Positions 8,909 through 16,507 of a stretch of 28,919 nucleotides of DNA are shown piece after piece. Below the pieces are notes generated by a model. The model was not told the origin of the DNA and made no database searches. It saw nothing but the letters and a program-made list of their open reading frames with translations. Within the stretch, counting starts at the first letter, position 1, and each line of letters begins with the position of its first letter. This DNA is from a virus, in the IMG/VR virus record IMGVR_UViG_3300037137_000724, positions 1-28,919 of that record. One strand, given 5' to 3'. A program made the position numbers and the translations under genes.

Positions 8909-11900
8909 CTACGTCGGTTGGTGATCCATAACGTGCTTGTTCCACTTCTCTGAGTGGCGGTTGGACGGATGCCCGGCTCCCTGACGGAGTAGATGGACCT
9001 CGCGAACGAGCAGCCTGACCTGGTGCACTAGTTCGTGTCCCTGGCCTGTCGTGATCCCGGTGCCGCCTGCCTGCCGTGCTCGCTCCGCCTGTGAGCGCAC
9101 GGGCGCGACACCTGGAACGGTGCTCGTTGGCGGTCGCCGAGGAGCAACCGAGGCCGTGGTGCTCGTCCCGCCGCCGACGGAGAGCGCGCCCTGCGGAAAG
9201 AAGTTGGGGCCGAAGTTCGCCAACACGCCCTGCTGCTCCTGAAGGAAGGCGAACGAGAGCGCCCCGAAGTCCTGCTGAGTCTTGTCGCGTTGCTTCTTGA
9301 GGTCACGGATCGCCTGCTGCTCTGCGGCGATCTCATTCCGCAGTCGCTTCCACTCGACCGTGCCCTTGCGGGTGAGGTCTTGCGCCCGCTTGAGGGCACG
9401 GATGAGCCGCTGGCGAGCACTCACCTCTTTGCTGATCGAGCCTCGCGAGCGGTCGTCTCCAGAGGTCGAGCCGATGGTCGCTAGTTCCACATCGAGCTGG
9501 AGCGACTCGATGCGTGTCTCTACCTGCTGCTGCTTCGACTCCTGCTGGAGCCGGGTGATCTCTCGACGTACGTCGGCCTTCGCCAGACGCAGCGCCTGTA
9601 GCTCGGCTGTCAGCCCCTTCGTCTCGTGCCCGGCCTGGCGCGCCTCGCGGATGCGCTTGCGCACCTCCTCGATGGAGCGGCGCAGGAAGTTGCGCAGCGC
9701 GGCGGATGCCTTGATGTCGTCTCCGAGTGCCTCCGTCGAAGCGGTCGCGGATACCCGCGCCTCACGTCGGGTCTGCTCCGCGTTGATGGCGCTCAGGAAC
9801 GCTTGATCACGCTCCTCGGCGGCCTGGAGGATGTCCTTCGCCTTGCTCTTAGCATCCGCCGCTGCCGCTTCCTCCTTCGTCTTCTGATCACCGAGGATCG
9901 TCTCGATCTGGCTGCGCGTCTGCTCAAGCTGATCACGCGCCCGCTCGACCGCAGCGTCGTGCTCCTTCGACGGCGGCTTCGCCACGAGTCTGTTGAAGAT
10001 GGAGAGCTGCTTAGCCTCCTGTTCTCGCAGCAGGCTTAACTCCTGGTCCTGGTTGCCAGTCACCTGCGCGATGGCGATCTTGGTAGAGATTGAGCGCGCG
10101 CCGACACCGGCTTCGGCTGCGCGCTTGTTGATGATGGTGATGAGATTCCCGAGTGCGCTGTCTACCGCGCTGTTCAGATGATCGAGGATCGACGGGATCT
10201 CCTCGTCAGCATGTCGGAAGTGCCCGATGAGCGCGTTGACGCCCCTCGCGATCCCGATTGTCGGGAAGGCTTGGATGAACGCGATCTTCCCGATCGTGCT
10301 CACGAGATGCTCGCCGCCGGGCACAGCCGATTCGAACTTGCGTCCGAGTCCAGCGGCTGCGCCGCCGATCGCGCCGAATCCGAAGAGCAAGTTGTCCGTC
10401 GCCCTCGCTAGTTCGTTCAGGTTGGTGAGCAGTAAGGTGGCTGGCCCCGTCGCCAACTCCCCGAGCTGACGTCCGGCATCCGCTGCGCTGTCCTTCGTCT
10501 CGTCGAACTGCCCGCCCAGACTCCGCGTCCGGGCTTCCGCCTCCCTCTCCGCCACACCGACCTCACGTGCTGCGGTCGCCATGCGCTCATATCCTGCGCG
10601 CTGCTGATCAACGATTCGGATGACCGCCAGCGCCGAGCGCCGCGAGAAGATCTGCGTGAGGATCGCTAGCTGCTGCTGGCGATCCACATTCTGGAGCGCG
10701 TCGGCAAGTCGCACGAACGCGTCCGGCCGCAGGTGTCCCATACTGTCGATGAGGTCCCCGACGCCGATGGCGCTTCCACCCGCACTCTGTCCGATCTGCG
10801 CGAGCCCCTTCGATACAGCGGGTGAGCCGCTGGCTAGGCGCAGGAACGACTGCCGGAGCAGTCCCGACGCCTGCCCGGCACTCAGGCCGGACTCCGAGAG
10901 CTGGAGGACGAGTGTGTTCGTCTCCTCCAGGCTGAGGCCTAGCGTGTCGGCCGCTGGCCCGATAGATGCCAGGGCGCTAGCGAACTCCTCGGCGTTGCCC
11001 TGCGTGAAGCGCAGACCGACCGCGACTGCGTCCGCTACTCGCTCAGAGTCAGCGGCGGTCAGATTGAAGGCATCGAGCAGGCGATCGATCTCACGAACGG
11101 AGGACTCAAGGTCGCCGCCAGCGGCTGCGGTGAGCAGTAGTGCGCCTCGGGCGGCAATCTGCGACTCCGTCAGGTCGAAGCCAGAGCGGGTGAGGAAGTT
11201 GATCGCCTTGGCCGCTTCGACCGCACTCGTCCGGGGGAGATCAAGATCATGGCCGAGCGCAACAGCCGTGCCACGTGCCTGCTTTAGCTGCTTCTCGGTC
11301 GCCCCAGTAGCGGACTCGATCAGATGCATCGCCTCGTCGAACTCAGAGGCCTGCTCGACAGATTTGAAGAAGGCCACTGCTGCTACGGTCGCGCCCAGGA
11401 ACGCCGGGCTAACACCGAGCGAGGCACCGCGTAGACCGGCCATCGTGGCCGTCTCGGCAGAGATGGCCTCCCCCGCCAGCAAGCTCGCCGAGCCGTGTTT
11501 GCGAGTCGCGAAGGCTGCGCGCTCTTCGGCCGTAGCCTTCGCGTTCAGCGATCCGGTGGCCGTCACCAGCGCATCGATCTCGGCGACCGTAGCCGCTGTC
11601 GTCTCGCCAGTGATCGCGAATAGCGCGCGCTGAGCGGCTGCATCGGCCTCAGCGGCAGCGGCCTTCTGGAGGTGCGACTTCGCCGCCCGCCCCTGTACGC
11701 CCTCCCCGGCGATCAGCGCGGCGTCGTAGCGCCCCTGCGCCTCCGCGAGCAGCGTGGTGGCACTTGCAGCCTCTGTCTCAGCGGCGGCGAGCGCCCCGAG
11801 TTGCTTCGTCGCGACGGTGGTCTGCGGAGACGCTGGAACGGCAAACTGGGTGCCCGCGAGCTGCCGCCGCAACTGCGCTTCCGTCGCGGCTCGGAAGCCC

Positions 11901-11953
11901 GCCGTCTCCGGCAGAACCTCAACGAACGCTACCGCTATTGGCTCGCCTGGCAT
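8909..11953 (-). CDS. Tail tape measure protein
   Basis: 1014 residues, the longest head-tail gene outside the fibres. ATG 11953 has AGGAC 10 nt upstream. Residues 1-180 are Ala-rich helices; a hydrophobic segment follows (AFLGATVAAVAFFKSVEQAS, about 182-201). Then comes the TP901-type tape-measure core: EFDEAMHLIESATGATEKQL, SAVEAAKAINFLTRSGFD and LSLEETNTLVLQLSESGLSA. A second apolar stretch (LLFGFGAIGGAAAGLG) is at about 520. Residues 640-900 are Lys/Glu/Arg-rich coiled coil. It fixes tail length and is ejected with the DNA. At about 1.5 angstrom per residue, a tail near 150 nm is expected, as a rough family rule. No muralytic domain was recognised. Confidence 0.93.
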   Translation of the reverse strand: MPGEPIAVAFVEVLPETAGFRAATEAQLRRQLAGTQFAVPASPQTTVATKQLGALAAAETEAASATTLLAEAQGRYDAALIAGEGVQGRAAKSHLQKAAAAEADAAAQRALFAITGETTAATVAEIDALVTATGSLNAKATAEERAAFATRKHGSASLLAGEAISAETATMAGLRGASLGVSPAFLGATVAAVAFFKSVEQASEFDEAMHLIESATGATEKQLKQARGTAVALGHDLDLPRTSAVEAAKAINFLTRSGFDLTESQIAARGALLLTAAAGGDLESSVREIDRLLDAFNLTAADSERVADAVAVGLRFTQGNAEEFASALASIGPAADTLGLSLEETNTLVLQLSESGLSAGQASGLLRQSFLRLASGSPAVSKGLAQIGQSAGGSAIGVGDLIDSMGHLRPDAFVRLADALQNVDRQQQLAILTQIFSRRSALAVIRIVDQQRAGYERMATAAREVGVAEREAEARTRSLGGQFDETKDSAADAGRQLGELATGPATLLLTNLNELARATDNLLFGFGAIGGAAAGLGRKFESAVPGGEHLVSTIGKIAFIQAFPTIGIARGVNALIGHFRHADEEIPSILDHLNSAVDSALGNLITIINKRAAEAGVGARSISTKIAIAQVTGNQDQELSLLREQEAKQLSIFNRLVAKPPSKEHDAAVERARDQLEQTRSQIETILGDQKTKEEAAAADAKSKAKDILQAAEERDQAFLSAINAEQTRREARVSATASTEALGDDIKASAALRNFLRRSIEEVRKRIREARQAGHETKGLTAELQALRLAKADVRREITRLQQESKQQQVETRIESLQLDVELATIGSTSGDDRSRGSISKEVSARQRLIRALKRAQDLTRKGTVEWKRLRNEIAAEQQAIRDLKKQRDKTQQDFGALSFAFLQEQQGVLANFGPNFFPQGALSVGGGTSTTASVAPRRPPTSTVPGVAPVRSQAERARQAGGTGITTGQGHELVHQVRLLVREVHLLRQGAGHPSNRHSEKWNKHVMDHQPT

Positions 11954-11976
11954 CAGGCGCGTCCTATCGCTTTCGT

Positions 11977-11982
11977 TATAGT
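11977..11982 (+). promoter_or_regulatory. TANNNT -10-like hexamer before the HNH gene
   Basis: TATAGT lies 6 nt before GTG 11989 on the plus strand, in the 35-nt gap between the divergent tape-measure and HNH starts. No purine-rich ribosome-binding site precedes the GTG, so a leaderless transcript from this promoter would account for expression against the operon. No -35 element is visible. Confidence 0.4.
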
Positions 11983-11988
11983 TGCACC

Positions 11989-12660
11989 GTGTATTGCCAG
12001 TGCGGTTGCGGCGAGATCACGCCCATCGCGAAGCGTACGAACGGTGCTGCGAGGAAGGGTGAGCATGTGCCCTATGCGCCCTACCACTCGATGAAGGGAG
12101 CGCGCACGATCGTCGCTCCACCAAACCCGAGCGGTGTCTGTCAATGCGGCTGCGGAAAACCAGCCCCGACCGCCACTACGACCAACGCGCGAAACGGCCA
12201 CATGAAGGGGGAGCACGTTCGCTTTATCCGAGGGCACGTCGTCTATCTCCGCGTGCGGCAGAAGCTCACACCGGATCTGTGGCACGAAGAGGATCGCGGC
12301 TATATCACGCCATGCTGGATCTTCAACCTCAGACCGCAGACTAAGGCGGGCTATTGCCGAGTCAGCATCAAAGGGAAGGTGGTACTTGCCCACCGAGCCT
12401 CGTACAAGCAGTTCGTTGGGCCGATCTCGCCTGGGAAGCAGCTCGATCACCTGTGCCGCCAGACATCGTGCATTCGACCCGACCATCTCGAACCCGTGAC
12501 GCATGCCGAGAACGGTCGTCGAGGGAACGCCGCGAAGCTCTCGCATGCTACCGCCGCTTTGATCCGCGAATCGCCGCTGCGAACAGGTGCCATCGCCGAA
12601 CTTCTCGGCGTCAGCCGCGAGACGATCCGGCAGGTACGCAAGGGCGAGACGTGGGCTTAG
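11989..12660 (+). CDS. HNH endonuclease (homing-type), opposite strand
   Basis: About 223 residues from GTG 11989; the frame is open further upstream but that part lies inside the tape-measure gene. Two copies of a Cys motif open the protein (CQCGCGEITPIAKRTN and CQCGCGKPAPTATTTN, about 45 residues apart), each followed by a KGEHV segment. The HNH core is KVVLAHRASYKQFVGPISPG, LDHLCRQTSCIRPDHLEPVT and HAENGRRG (HNH_3 type), with the paired histidine, asparagine and CxxxxC-type zinc residues present. The C-terminus, HATAALIRESPLRTGAIAEL then GVSRETIRQVRKGETW, is a helix-turn-helix like those fused to homing nucleases. It is the only plus-strand gene and separates the chaperone and tape-measure genes. 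A free-standing selfish element is likely. Confidence 0.9.
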   Translation: MYCQCGCGEITPIAKRTNGAARKGEHVPYAPYHSMKGARTIVAPPNPSGVCQCGCGKPAPTATTTNARNGHMKGEHVRFIRGHVVYLRVRQKLTPDLWHEEDRGYITPCWIFNLRPQTKAGYCRVSIKGKVVLAHRASYKQFVGPISPGKQLDHLCRQTSCIRPDHLEPVTHAENGRRGNAAKLSHATAALIRESPLRTGAIAELLGVSRETIRQVRKGETWA

Positions 12661-12672
12661 CAGCTCCGGCAT

Positions 12673-13008
12673 CTATGCCCCCAGTCCGAGGCCCATGGCG
12701 TCAAGCGCCTGGTTGTTCATCATCGCCACCCGCTCGTCGTCCTGCTCGACAGCCTCCAGGCCAGCCGTGGCCTCCAGGAGGCGCTCCTCGTGCTCGGCGT
12801 GGACACCCACGGCCCACTCGCGTAGCAGTTCAACTGACTCGTCCAGCGAGATACCCCGCCGTCGGAAGTCGTCGATGAGAAGCGCGTATGCCGAGTCGCA
12901 GTAGTCACGGATCGTCAGTGAACCTCGGCTGCCGCCGGAGAGGATGACTTGTCCTTCGATGAGGCTTCGTCGCTCCCAGGCCCATCCCCAGAGGGCAAGT
13001 CCGATGTG
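12673..13008 (-). CDS. Tail assembly chaperone, -1 frame extension (GT-like)
   Basis: This is the -1 frame continuation of the chaperone gene; by itself it has no convincing start near the junction. After the slip at 13008-13014 it would add about 111 residues, giving a fused product of about 219. The extension reads helical from SLTIRDYCDSAYALLIDDF through ISLDESVELLREWAVGVHAE to the end (NNQALDAMGLGLGA). A helical T-domain that contacts tape measure and tail tube is typical of lambda gpGT. Offset between the two frames is exactly -1. The slip position is inferred from sequence; a later slip in the shared 190 nt cannot be excluded. Confidence 0.65.
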   Translation of the reverse strand, partial: HIGLALWGWAWERRSLIEGQVILSGGSRGSLTIRDYCDSAYALLIDDFRRRGISLDESVELLREWAVGVHAEHEERLLEATAGLEAVEQDDERVAMMNNQALDAMGLGLGA

Positions 13009-13331
13009 AAAGGGCGGGCGGTCATCTGCTCCCACACCCACTGCCGAATCGAGTCGAGCTGGCCGAAGTCGATCAGCTTCTTGTCGCGTAGCTCCTGCCA
13101 CGAGACCGTGTCCTCCTCGACAATCGCGAGCCGGATCAGGTTGTCGATACCTTCGGCGCTGACGCCCAGAACGGTGCCGCCGCCCTTGATAGCCTTACGC
13201 TCCTCCGTCGCGCCCGCGTTGAGCGTCTCTGCCCAGTCCTGCGGATCGACGGGTCGCGTGCGGAACGTGTAGCCCTCGATTTCCAAGGTCGGTCGTTCCT
13301 TCGTGAAGCTGACGGTTCCGTTACTCGACAT
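12915..13331 (-). CDS. Tail assembly chaperone (G-like)
   Basis: 138 residues. ATG 13331 has a strong ribosome-binding site (GAGGAGGT). The fold pattern fits siphovirus tail chaperones: an N-terminal beta part (VSFTKERPTLEIEGYTFRTR), then helices (PQDWAETLNAGATEERKAI and LIRLAIVEEDTVSWQELRDK), and a flexible Ser/Asp/Lys-rich end (SDEASSKDKSSSPAAAEVH). Position before the tape measure and overlap with a -1 frame are the defining features of lambda gpG. It should bind the tape-measure protein during tail assembly and be absent from the virion. The major tail protein gene, often just upstream of this gene, is not here. Confidence 0.8.
   Translation of the reverse strand: MSSNGTVSFTKERPTLEIEGYTFRTRPVDPQDWAETLNAGATEERKAIKGGGTVLGVSAEGIDNLIRLAIVEEDTVSWQELRDKKLIDFGQLDSIRQWVWEQMTARPFTSDLPSGDGPGSDEASSKDKSSSPAAAEVH
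13008..13014 (-). other. Probable -1 ribosomal slippery site CCCTTTC
   Basis: On the minus strand the zero frame reads nnC CCT TTC, a canonical X XXY YYZ heptamer. After a -1 slip the P-site pairs CCC and the A-site TTT. It lies about 90 nt before the zero-frame stop at 12915, inside the region where both frames are open. Confidence 0.55.
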
Positions 13332-13346
13332 TCGGTCGTACCTCCT

Positions 13347-13745
13347 CTACAGACGAGCCGCCTCTAGGGCAGGCTCAAGATATGGACGTGCGTGACTGCC
13401 GGGATGATGCACGACCGCCACCGGGTGTTCGGCTCCCGGCCAGAATAGCGCCCGCTTATTGACGGGGCGGATCTCATGCGGCGGCGTGCCTTCCTCGACA
13501 TAGCGCGCGTACTCTACGTTCGTCCCGATCCGCGCGACAAGCCCCGTCGGCCCCTGGACAAGCTCGTGCGTGATCGAGGATCGTAGGCGGCCGGTATCCA
13601 CGTTCGGCCCCGGCCGACCGGAGGCATTCAACTTCGCCGCCGATTCGACGTTGATCGCGCGACGTGTGAGGTCACGTCCGACCGGGCCGAGCGGATCGCG
13701 CAGCATCCGCTGGACGGCCGCCTCGTTGAAGACGATGCGCGGCAC
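13347..13745 (-). CDS. HK97 gp10-like tail completion/neck protein
   Basis: 132 residues. The family pattern is clear: SAAKLNASGRPGPNVDTGRL then RSSITHELVQG, VARIGTNVEYARYVEEGTPP and the end SHARPYLEPALEAARL. These match the HK97 gp10-like group (A-K...G.LR.SI...VGT.V.YA.Y.E.GT...PFL), which closes or attaches the tail tube at the head. GTG 13745 overlaps the upstream stop by one base (TAGTG). It lies last in the connector set and just before the tail chaperone, as in many siphoviruses. Confidence 0.85.
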   Translation of the reverse strand: MPRIVFNEAAVQRMLRDPLGPVGRDLTRRAINVESAAKLNASGRPGPNVDTGRLRSSITHELVQGPTGLVARIGTNVEYARYVEEGTPPHEIRPVNKRALFWPGAEHPVAVVHHPGSHARPYLEPALEAARL

Positions 13746-13915
13746 TACCAGTTCCCCTTCTCGATGACGCGGCGCAGCTTCTGAACAGCCTCCAGGATCG
13801 CGTCGGTGACAAGCATCGCGTCCGCATCCTCGACCTCGGCTAGTAGATCAAGTGTGGTCGCTACGAACGTCGGCGCAGCGTCGGCGAGACTGATCTCTAC
13901 GAATGCGCCCTTCAC
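13745..13915 (-). CDS. Small neck-region protein of unknown function
   Basis: About 56 residues from GTG 13915, which overlaps the upstream stop as GTGA. A longer frame to 14029 is open but would lie inside the upstream gene. The sequence is acidic and helical (ATTLDLLAEVEDADAMLVTD then AILEAVQKLRRVIEKGNW). No motif is recognised. Its size and its tight coupling between the neck protein and the gp10-like protein suggest an accessory assembly role, which is inference only. Confidence 0.5.
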   Translation of the reverse strand: MKGAFVEISLADAAPTFVATTLDLLAEVEDADAMLVTDAILEAVQKLRRVIEKGNW

Positions 13916-14445
13916 GTAGATAGGTCCTCTCGATATCCGTCCAAGCCGACGGTGAACTGCATCTCCCAGCCAGCGCAGCCACCGCTCGGCGTGAGCGCCT
14001 GCATGCTCCAGTTTACGAGGTCGGCGCATTTCGCGAACAGTAGATCAGCGTTGATGAGATTGAAGATGTGGTTCCAGAGCGCCCAGCCGTCGGCGTGAAT
14101 CTGCTCCGCGGCCGCGGTGAGCACGAGCGGGTCTGGCGGGACGTACTGCTTCCCCACGATCGCGCCGGTGGGTACGCAGCGCGTGGAGTGGACGCGGAAG
14201 GTCGGCCGAGTGATCTGTATGTCGGGAGCGAGCGTGCCCGGAGAACGCGCGCCTTCGCCGATCGGGTTTACCCATACCGCGAGCTGCTCGCAGCAGTCAT
14301 GCACGACGTTGCCGGGCGCGACTAACTGTCGGTCGGGTGCACCGGCGAAGCTCGTCCCCAGCAAGTCAGGGATCGTGTCGAGCGCCCCGGCTGCGGCCAG
14401 TAGTAACTCGTTGGCGGTGGCGAACAGGTCGCCGGGTCCAGCCAC
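13912..14445 (-). CDS. Neck / tail-terminator-like protein
   Basis: 177 residues from GTG 14445, 3 nt after the connector stop. It starts with MAGPGDLFATANELLLAAAG, followed by APDRQLVAPGNVVHDCCEQL, VHSTRCVPTGA and TPSGGCAGWEMQFTVGLDG. The paired DCCEQLAV and the RCVP motif recur in neck-region proteins of actinobacteriophages as I recall them. The family name is not certain. Position between the head-tail connector and the gp10-like protein favours a stopper or tail-terminator role. The five cysteines could form disulfides or bind metal. Confidence 0.55.
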   Translation of the reverse strand: MAGPGDLFATANELLLAAAGALDTIPDLLGTSFAGAPDRQLVAPGNVVHDCCEQLAVWVNPIGEGARSPGTLAPDIQITRPTFRVHSTRCVPTGAIVGKQYVPPDPLVLTAAAEQIHADGWALWNHIFNLINADLLFAKCADLVNWSMQALTPSGGCAGWEMQFTVGLDGYREDLST

Positions 14446-14448
14446 GGG

Positions 14449-15594
14449 CTAGGTCCCCGTCGGCGGTCGGAACCTCACGGGATAGTCCAGGTCGGGCGAC
14501 CATACGCTCGACCGTCCTGCGCCAGCATCGGCGAAGATCCCGATGAAGGCGTCGATAGCCGTAATGCCCGTCTGCCCTGTCTTGATTGCCGCCGCGACTA
14601 GAGCCGCCGACTCCATCGCGATCCCCTCGCGCAGGACGCGTGTCACGTTGTCAGGGAGAGCACAGTCGCCACTTCCCGTCGGGCAGGCGCGCCAGATCTC
14701 GCACGCGAGCGCCATCGCCGCGGTGCGTCCAGCCTGCGGCGGATCGGCACCGTACGTGTAGGTGATCGCGAAGGTACCGTCCTCTGTCTCGGGCAGGTCG
14801 ATGATCTGACAGCCGGGCCACACCAGCCTGCGGTTCGGCTCGGTGATGTCGCGCTGGCGCACTAGCCGGTTCGGCTCCATGATCGCGTACTCATCCGGGT
14901 CGAGCGGTACGCCGTCGATCAGCACCTCGCTGATCTCGCGGATCGGTACGCCAGCGAGCACGACGTCGCTCGTAGGCGAGCAGCCGCAGACCTTGCCTCC
15001 ACAGGCCCAGCGCGTGCGCATCGAATCCCAGGAGTAACTCAGACCGTAGGCCCACGGCCCCCAGCACGAGCATCCCTGGTTGCAGGGGCGCACCGTGACC
15101 GGCCCGCACTCGCCGGGATAGAGACCGTTCGAGAGTTCGTACAGGATCTCGGTCGCCGCGCGGATCGCAGCGTCCTGTGCATCCGTCGTGTCGGCGGAGA
15201 AGCCCTCGCAGCACGAGGCGACGGCTGCGCGAGTAGTCCAGGCCGAGCACGGTGGGGTCGTGCCCGGCCCGAAGTCGGTGAGCGGCGGCAGCACCGAGAG
15301 GCCGAGGATCGAGGCAGCGACGAGTAGATCCTCCGAGGAAGAGGTATCCGCCTCGAAATCGCCGGTCTCCGACCAGACGATCGAGTACTGGCCCTCGGCT
15401 ACCGGAGCCACCAGAATCGCGGAGTAGATGCCGGTCGGGTTGCCGCCGACGATGATCTCGGAGATACCTAGCGCCGTAGGCCCGACTACGGTATTGCCCT
15501 CGTTGTCGTTGATGGCGACTTCGACCGTGCCGACGAGACCCGCCAGCCCGGAGTTGAATGTCGCCTCGAAAGTTGCACCCGGCTCCTGTTGCAC
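14449..15594 (-). CDS. Head-tail connector (adaptor) with N-terminal beta domain
   Basis: 381 residues; GTG 15594 has GAGGAGA 5 nt upstream. Residues 1 to about 95 are beta-rich and Ig-like (GTVEVAINDNEGNTVVG, PTGIYSAILVAPVAEGQYSI). From about 110 the typical adaptor follows: CSAWTTRAAVASCCEG, AAIRAATEILYELSNGLYPG, the Cys cluster GPVTVRPCNQGCSCWG, then GVPIREISEVLIDGVPLDPD and ITYTYGADPPQAGRTAAMAL. The helical start with AATEILYxLS and the VRPC motif match head-tail adaptor proteins of actinobacteriophages. It should form the ring below the portal. The N-terminal domain is an extra compared with plain adaptors, which are nearer 250 residues. Confidence 0.75.
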   Translation of the reverse strand: MQQEPGATFEATFNSGLAGLVGTVEVAINDNEGNTVVGPTALGISEIIVGGNPTGIYSAILVAPVAEGQYSIVWSETGDFEADTSSSEDLLVAASILGLSVLPPLTDFGPGTTPPCSAWTTRAAVASCCEGFSADTTDAQDAAIRAATEILYELSNGLYPGECGPVTVRPCNQGCSCWGPWAYGLSYSWDSMRTRWACGGKVCGCSPTSDVVLAGVPIREISEVLIDGVPLDPDEYAIMEPNRLVRQRDITEPNRRLVWPGCQIIDLPETEDGTFAITYTYGADPPQAGRTAAMALACEIWRACPTGSGDCALPDNVTRVLREGIAMESAALVAAAIKTGQTGITAIDAFIGIFADAGAGRSSVWSPDLDYPVRFRPPTGT

Positions 15595-15636
15595 GCGGTC
15601 TCCTCGTCGAACTCGTAGGCTACCGCGTCAGGCGGA

Positions 15637-15927
15637 CTATGGCACCTGAATCATGATCTCGGGCGCGTGGTCGTCCGTCCAGCTCGGCCCGGTACACATC
15701 GGCTCCATACGTTGGTCGTTGCGCTCCTGACGGCCGCACACCGCACAAACAAAGGTGAAGCCGGTGCCCGTCTCGAACAGTCCCGTCTCGACGAGCACGC
15801 GCCCGACCTCGTCCGTGCGATAGGCCTTGCGCTCCGAGTTGACGAAGTTCACGTCGGCACCCGGCGGCAGCCAGACCGGTACCCCCTCCGTCGGGCGCAT
15901 CCGACCGTGAACCATCCGCTGCTGCAC
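15637..15927 (-). CDS. Small Cys-containing protein of unknown function
   Basis: About 96 residues from GTG 15927; ATG 15915 is an alternative, and the frame is open to 15981, inside the methyltransferase. The sequence has PVWLPPGADVNFVNSERKAY, GRVLVETGLFETGTGFTFVC and CAVCGRQERNDQRMEP followed by MC. The CAVC pair plus a later Cys could form a partial zinc knuckle, but a fourth ligand is unclear. It lies just upstream of the connector gene and could be a virion accessory protein. No ribosome-binding site of standard spacing is present; TATACT sits 6 nt before the GTG. Confidence 0.5.
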   Translation of the reverse strand: MQQRMVHGRMRPTEGVPVWLPPGADVNFVNSERKAYRTDEVGRVLVETGLFETGTGFTFVCAVCGRQERNDQRMEPMCTGPSWTDDHAPEIMIQVP

Positions 15928-15933
15928 GCTCGC

Positions 15934-15939
15934 AGTATA
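15934..15939 (-). promoter_or_regulatory. TANNNT -10-like hexamer before the neck gene block
   Basis: TATACT is followed by 6 nt and then GTG 15927, 5 nt after the methyltransferase stop. It would start transcription of the neck genes on the start codon. No -35 element is seen. Confidence 0.35.
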
Positions 15940-15943
15940 CGCC

Positions 15944-16507
15944 TTAGACACGTCGGATCGCCACCAGCGAGTCGATGACACGCACCTCTTGGATCGGCCA
16001 CTTCGGGCTGATACCAGCCCAGCTCGCGTGTAGCTCCTCGATCAGCGTCTTCACGAACTCGACCGTACTCCCTTCGCCGTACTCGGACCAGTAGGAGGTA
16101 TGCAGGTCCTCGATGAAGTACCAGCCGTCGGGATTCATGCGCGGGAACAGCACCTCGAAGCTGCCGACTTGCTGCTCCGGCCGGTGCCCGCCGTCATCCA
16201 CGATTACGTCGAAGGCACCAAGGCTTTCTAGCAGCGTGCTATTCGACTGATCGCCGAGTACGAAGGTGGCACCTGGTACTCGCCTTAGGTCATCCATATT
16301 CGTAGGCCCGCCGAGCGAGAGGTCAAGACCAACGATCTCCGCAGCGGGGAAGCACGAGCGCCACATCATCAGTGAGTCCGCACTGACGCCGATCTCCAGC
16401 AGCCGGAGCGGCTGGTCGGCTTGCGCGCCAAGCGCCTCGTCGTAGACCCGGAAGTAGCGGTCGTACTTGTGGTGCCCGTGCTTCTCCGCATAGCGGGTGA
16501 GACTCAC
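15944..16507 (-). CDS. SAM-dependent methyltransferase, TylF/MycE-like class
   Basis: 187 residues from GTG 16507, which overlaps the upstream stop (GTGA); an open extension to 16927 lies within two real genes and is rejected. It starts SLTRYAEKHGHHKYDRYFRV, a close match to the opening of sugar O-methyltransferases that act on glycosylated natural products. LRLLEIGVSADSLMMWRSCF is motif I, then AEIVGLDLS, VLGDQSNSTLLE, and FDVIVDDGGHRPEQQVGSFE with the metal-site-like DDGxH. GWYFIEDLHTSYW closes the core. The usual GxxxGSL in motif I reads GVSADSL, and DDGSH reads DDGGH. A sugar hydroxyl is the likely target, consistent with the glycosyltransferase two genes away. Confidence 0.78.
   Translation of the reverse strand: MSLTRYAEKHGHHKYDRYFRVYDEALGAQADQPLRLLEIGVSADSLMMWRSCFPAAEIVGLDLSLGGPTNMDDLRRVPGATFVLGDQSNSTLLESLGAFDVIVDDGGHRPEQQVGSFEVLFPRMNPDGWYFIEDLHTSYWSEYGEGSTVEFVKTLIEELHASWAGISPKWPIQEVRVIDSLVAIRRV

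Noticed and set aside
11764-11988. Upstream extension of the HNH reading frame
   Set aside because: It overlaps the tape-measure N-terminus on the other strand and contains no domain; GTG 11989 directly precedes the first Cys motif.
11953-12672. Minus-strand frame of 239 residues spanning the HNH gene
   Set aside because: It lies opposite the clear HNH coding sequence, has no recognisable domain, and its open status comes from the codon bias of the other strand.
12668-12679. GGCAT-CT-ATGCC inverted repeat at the chaperone/HNH junction as a terminator
   Set aside because: Only 5 bp with a 2-nt loop and no T-run; it overlaps the chaperone stop codon and is too weak to call.
13916-14029. Extension of the 56-residue neck gene
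   Set aside because: Arg/His-rich out-of-frame reading of the upstream neck gene; the GTGA overlap at 13915 is a better start.
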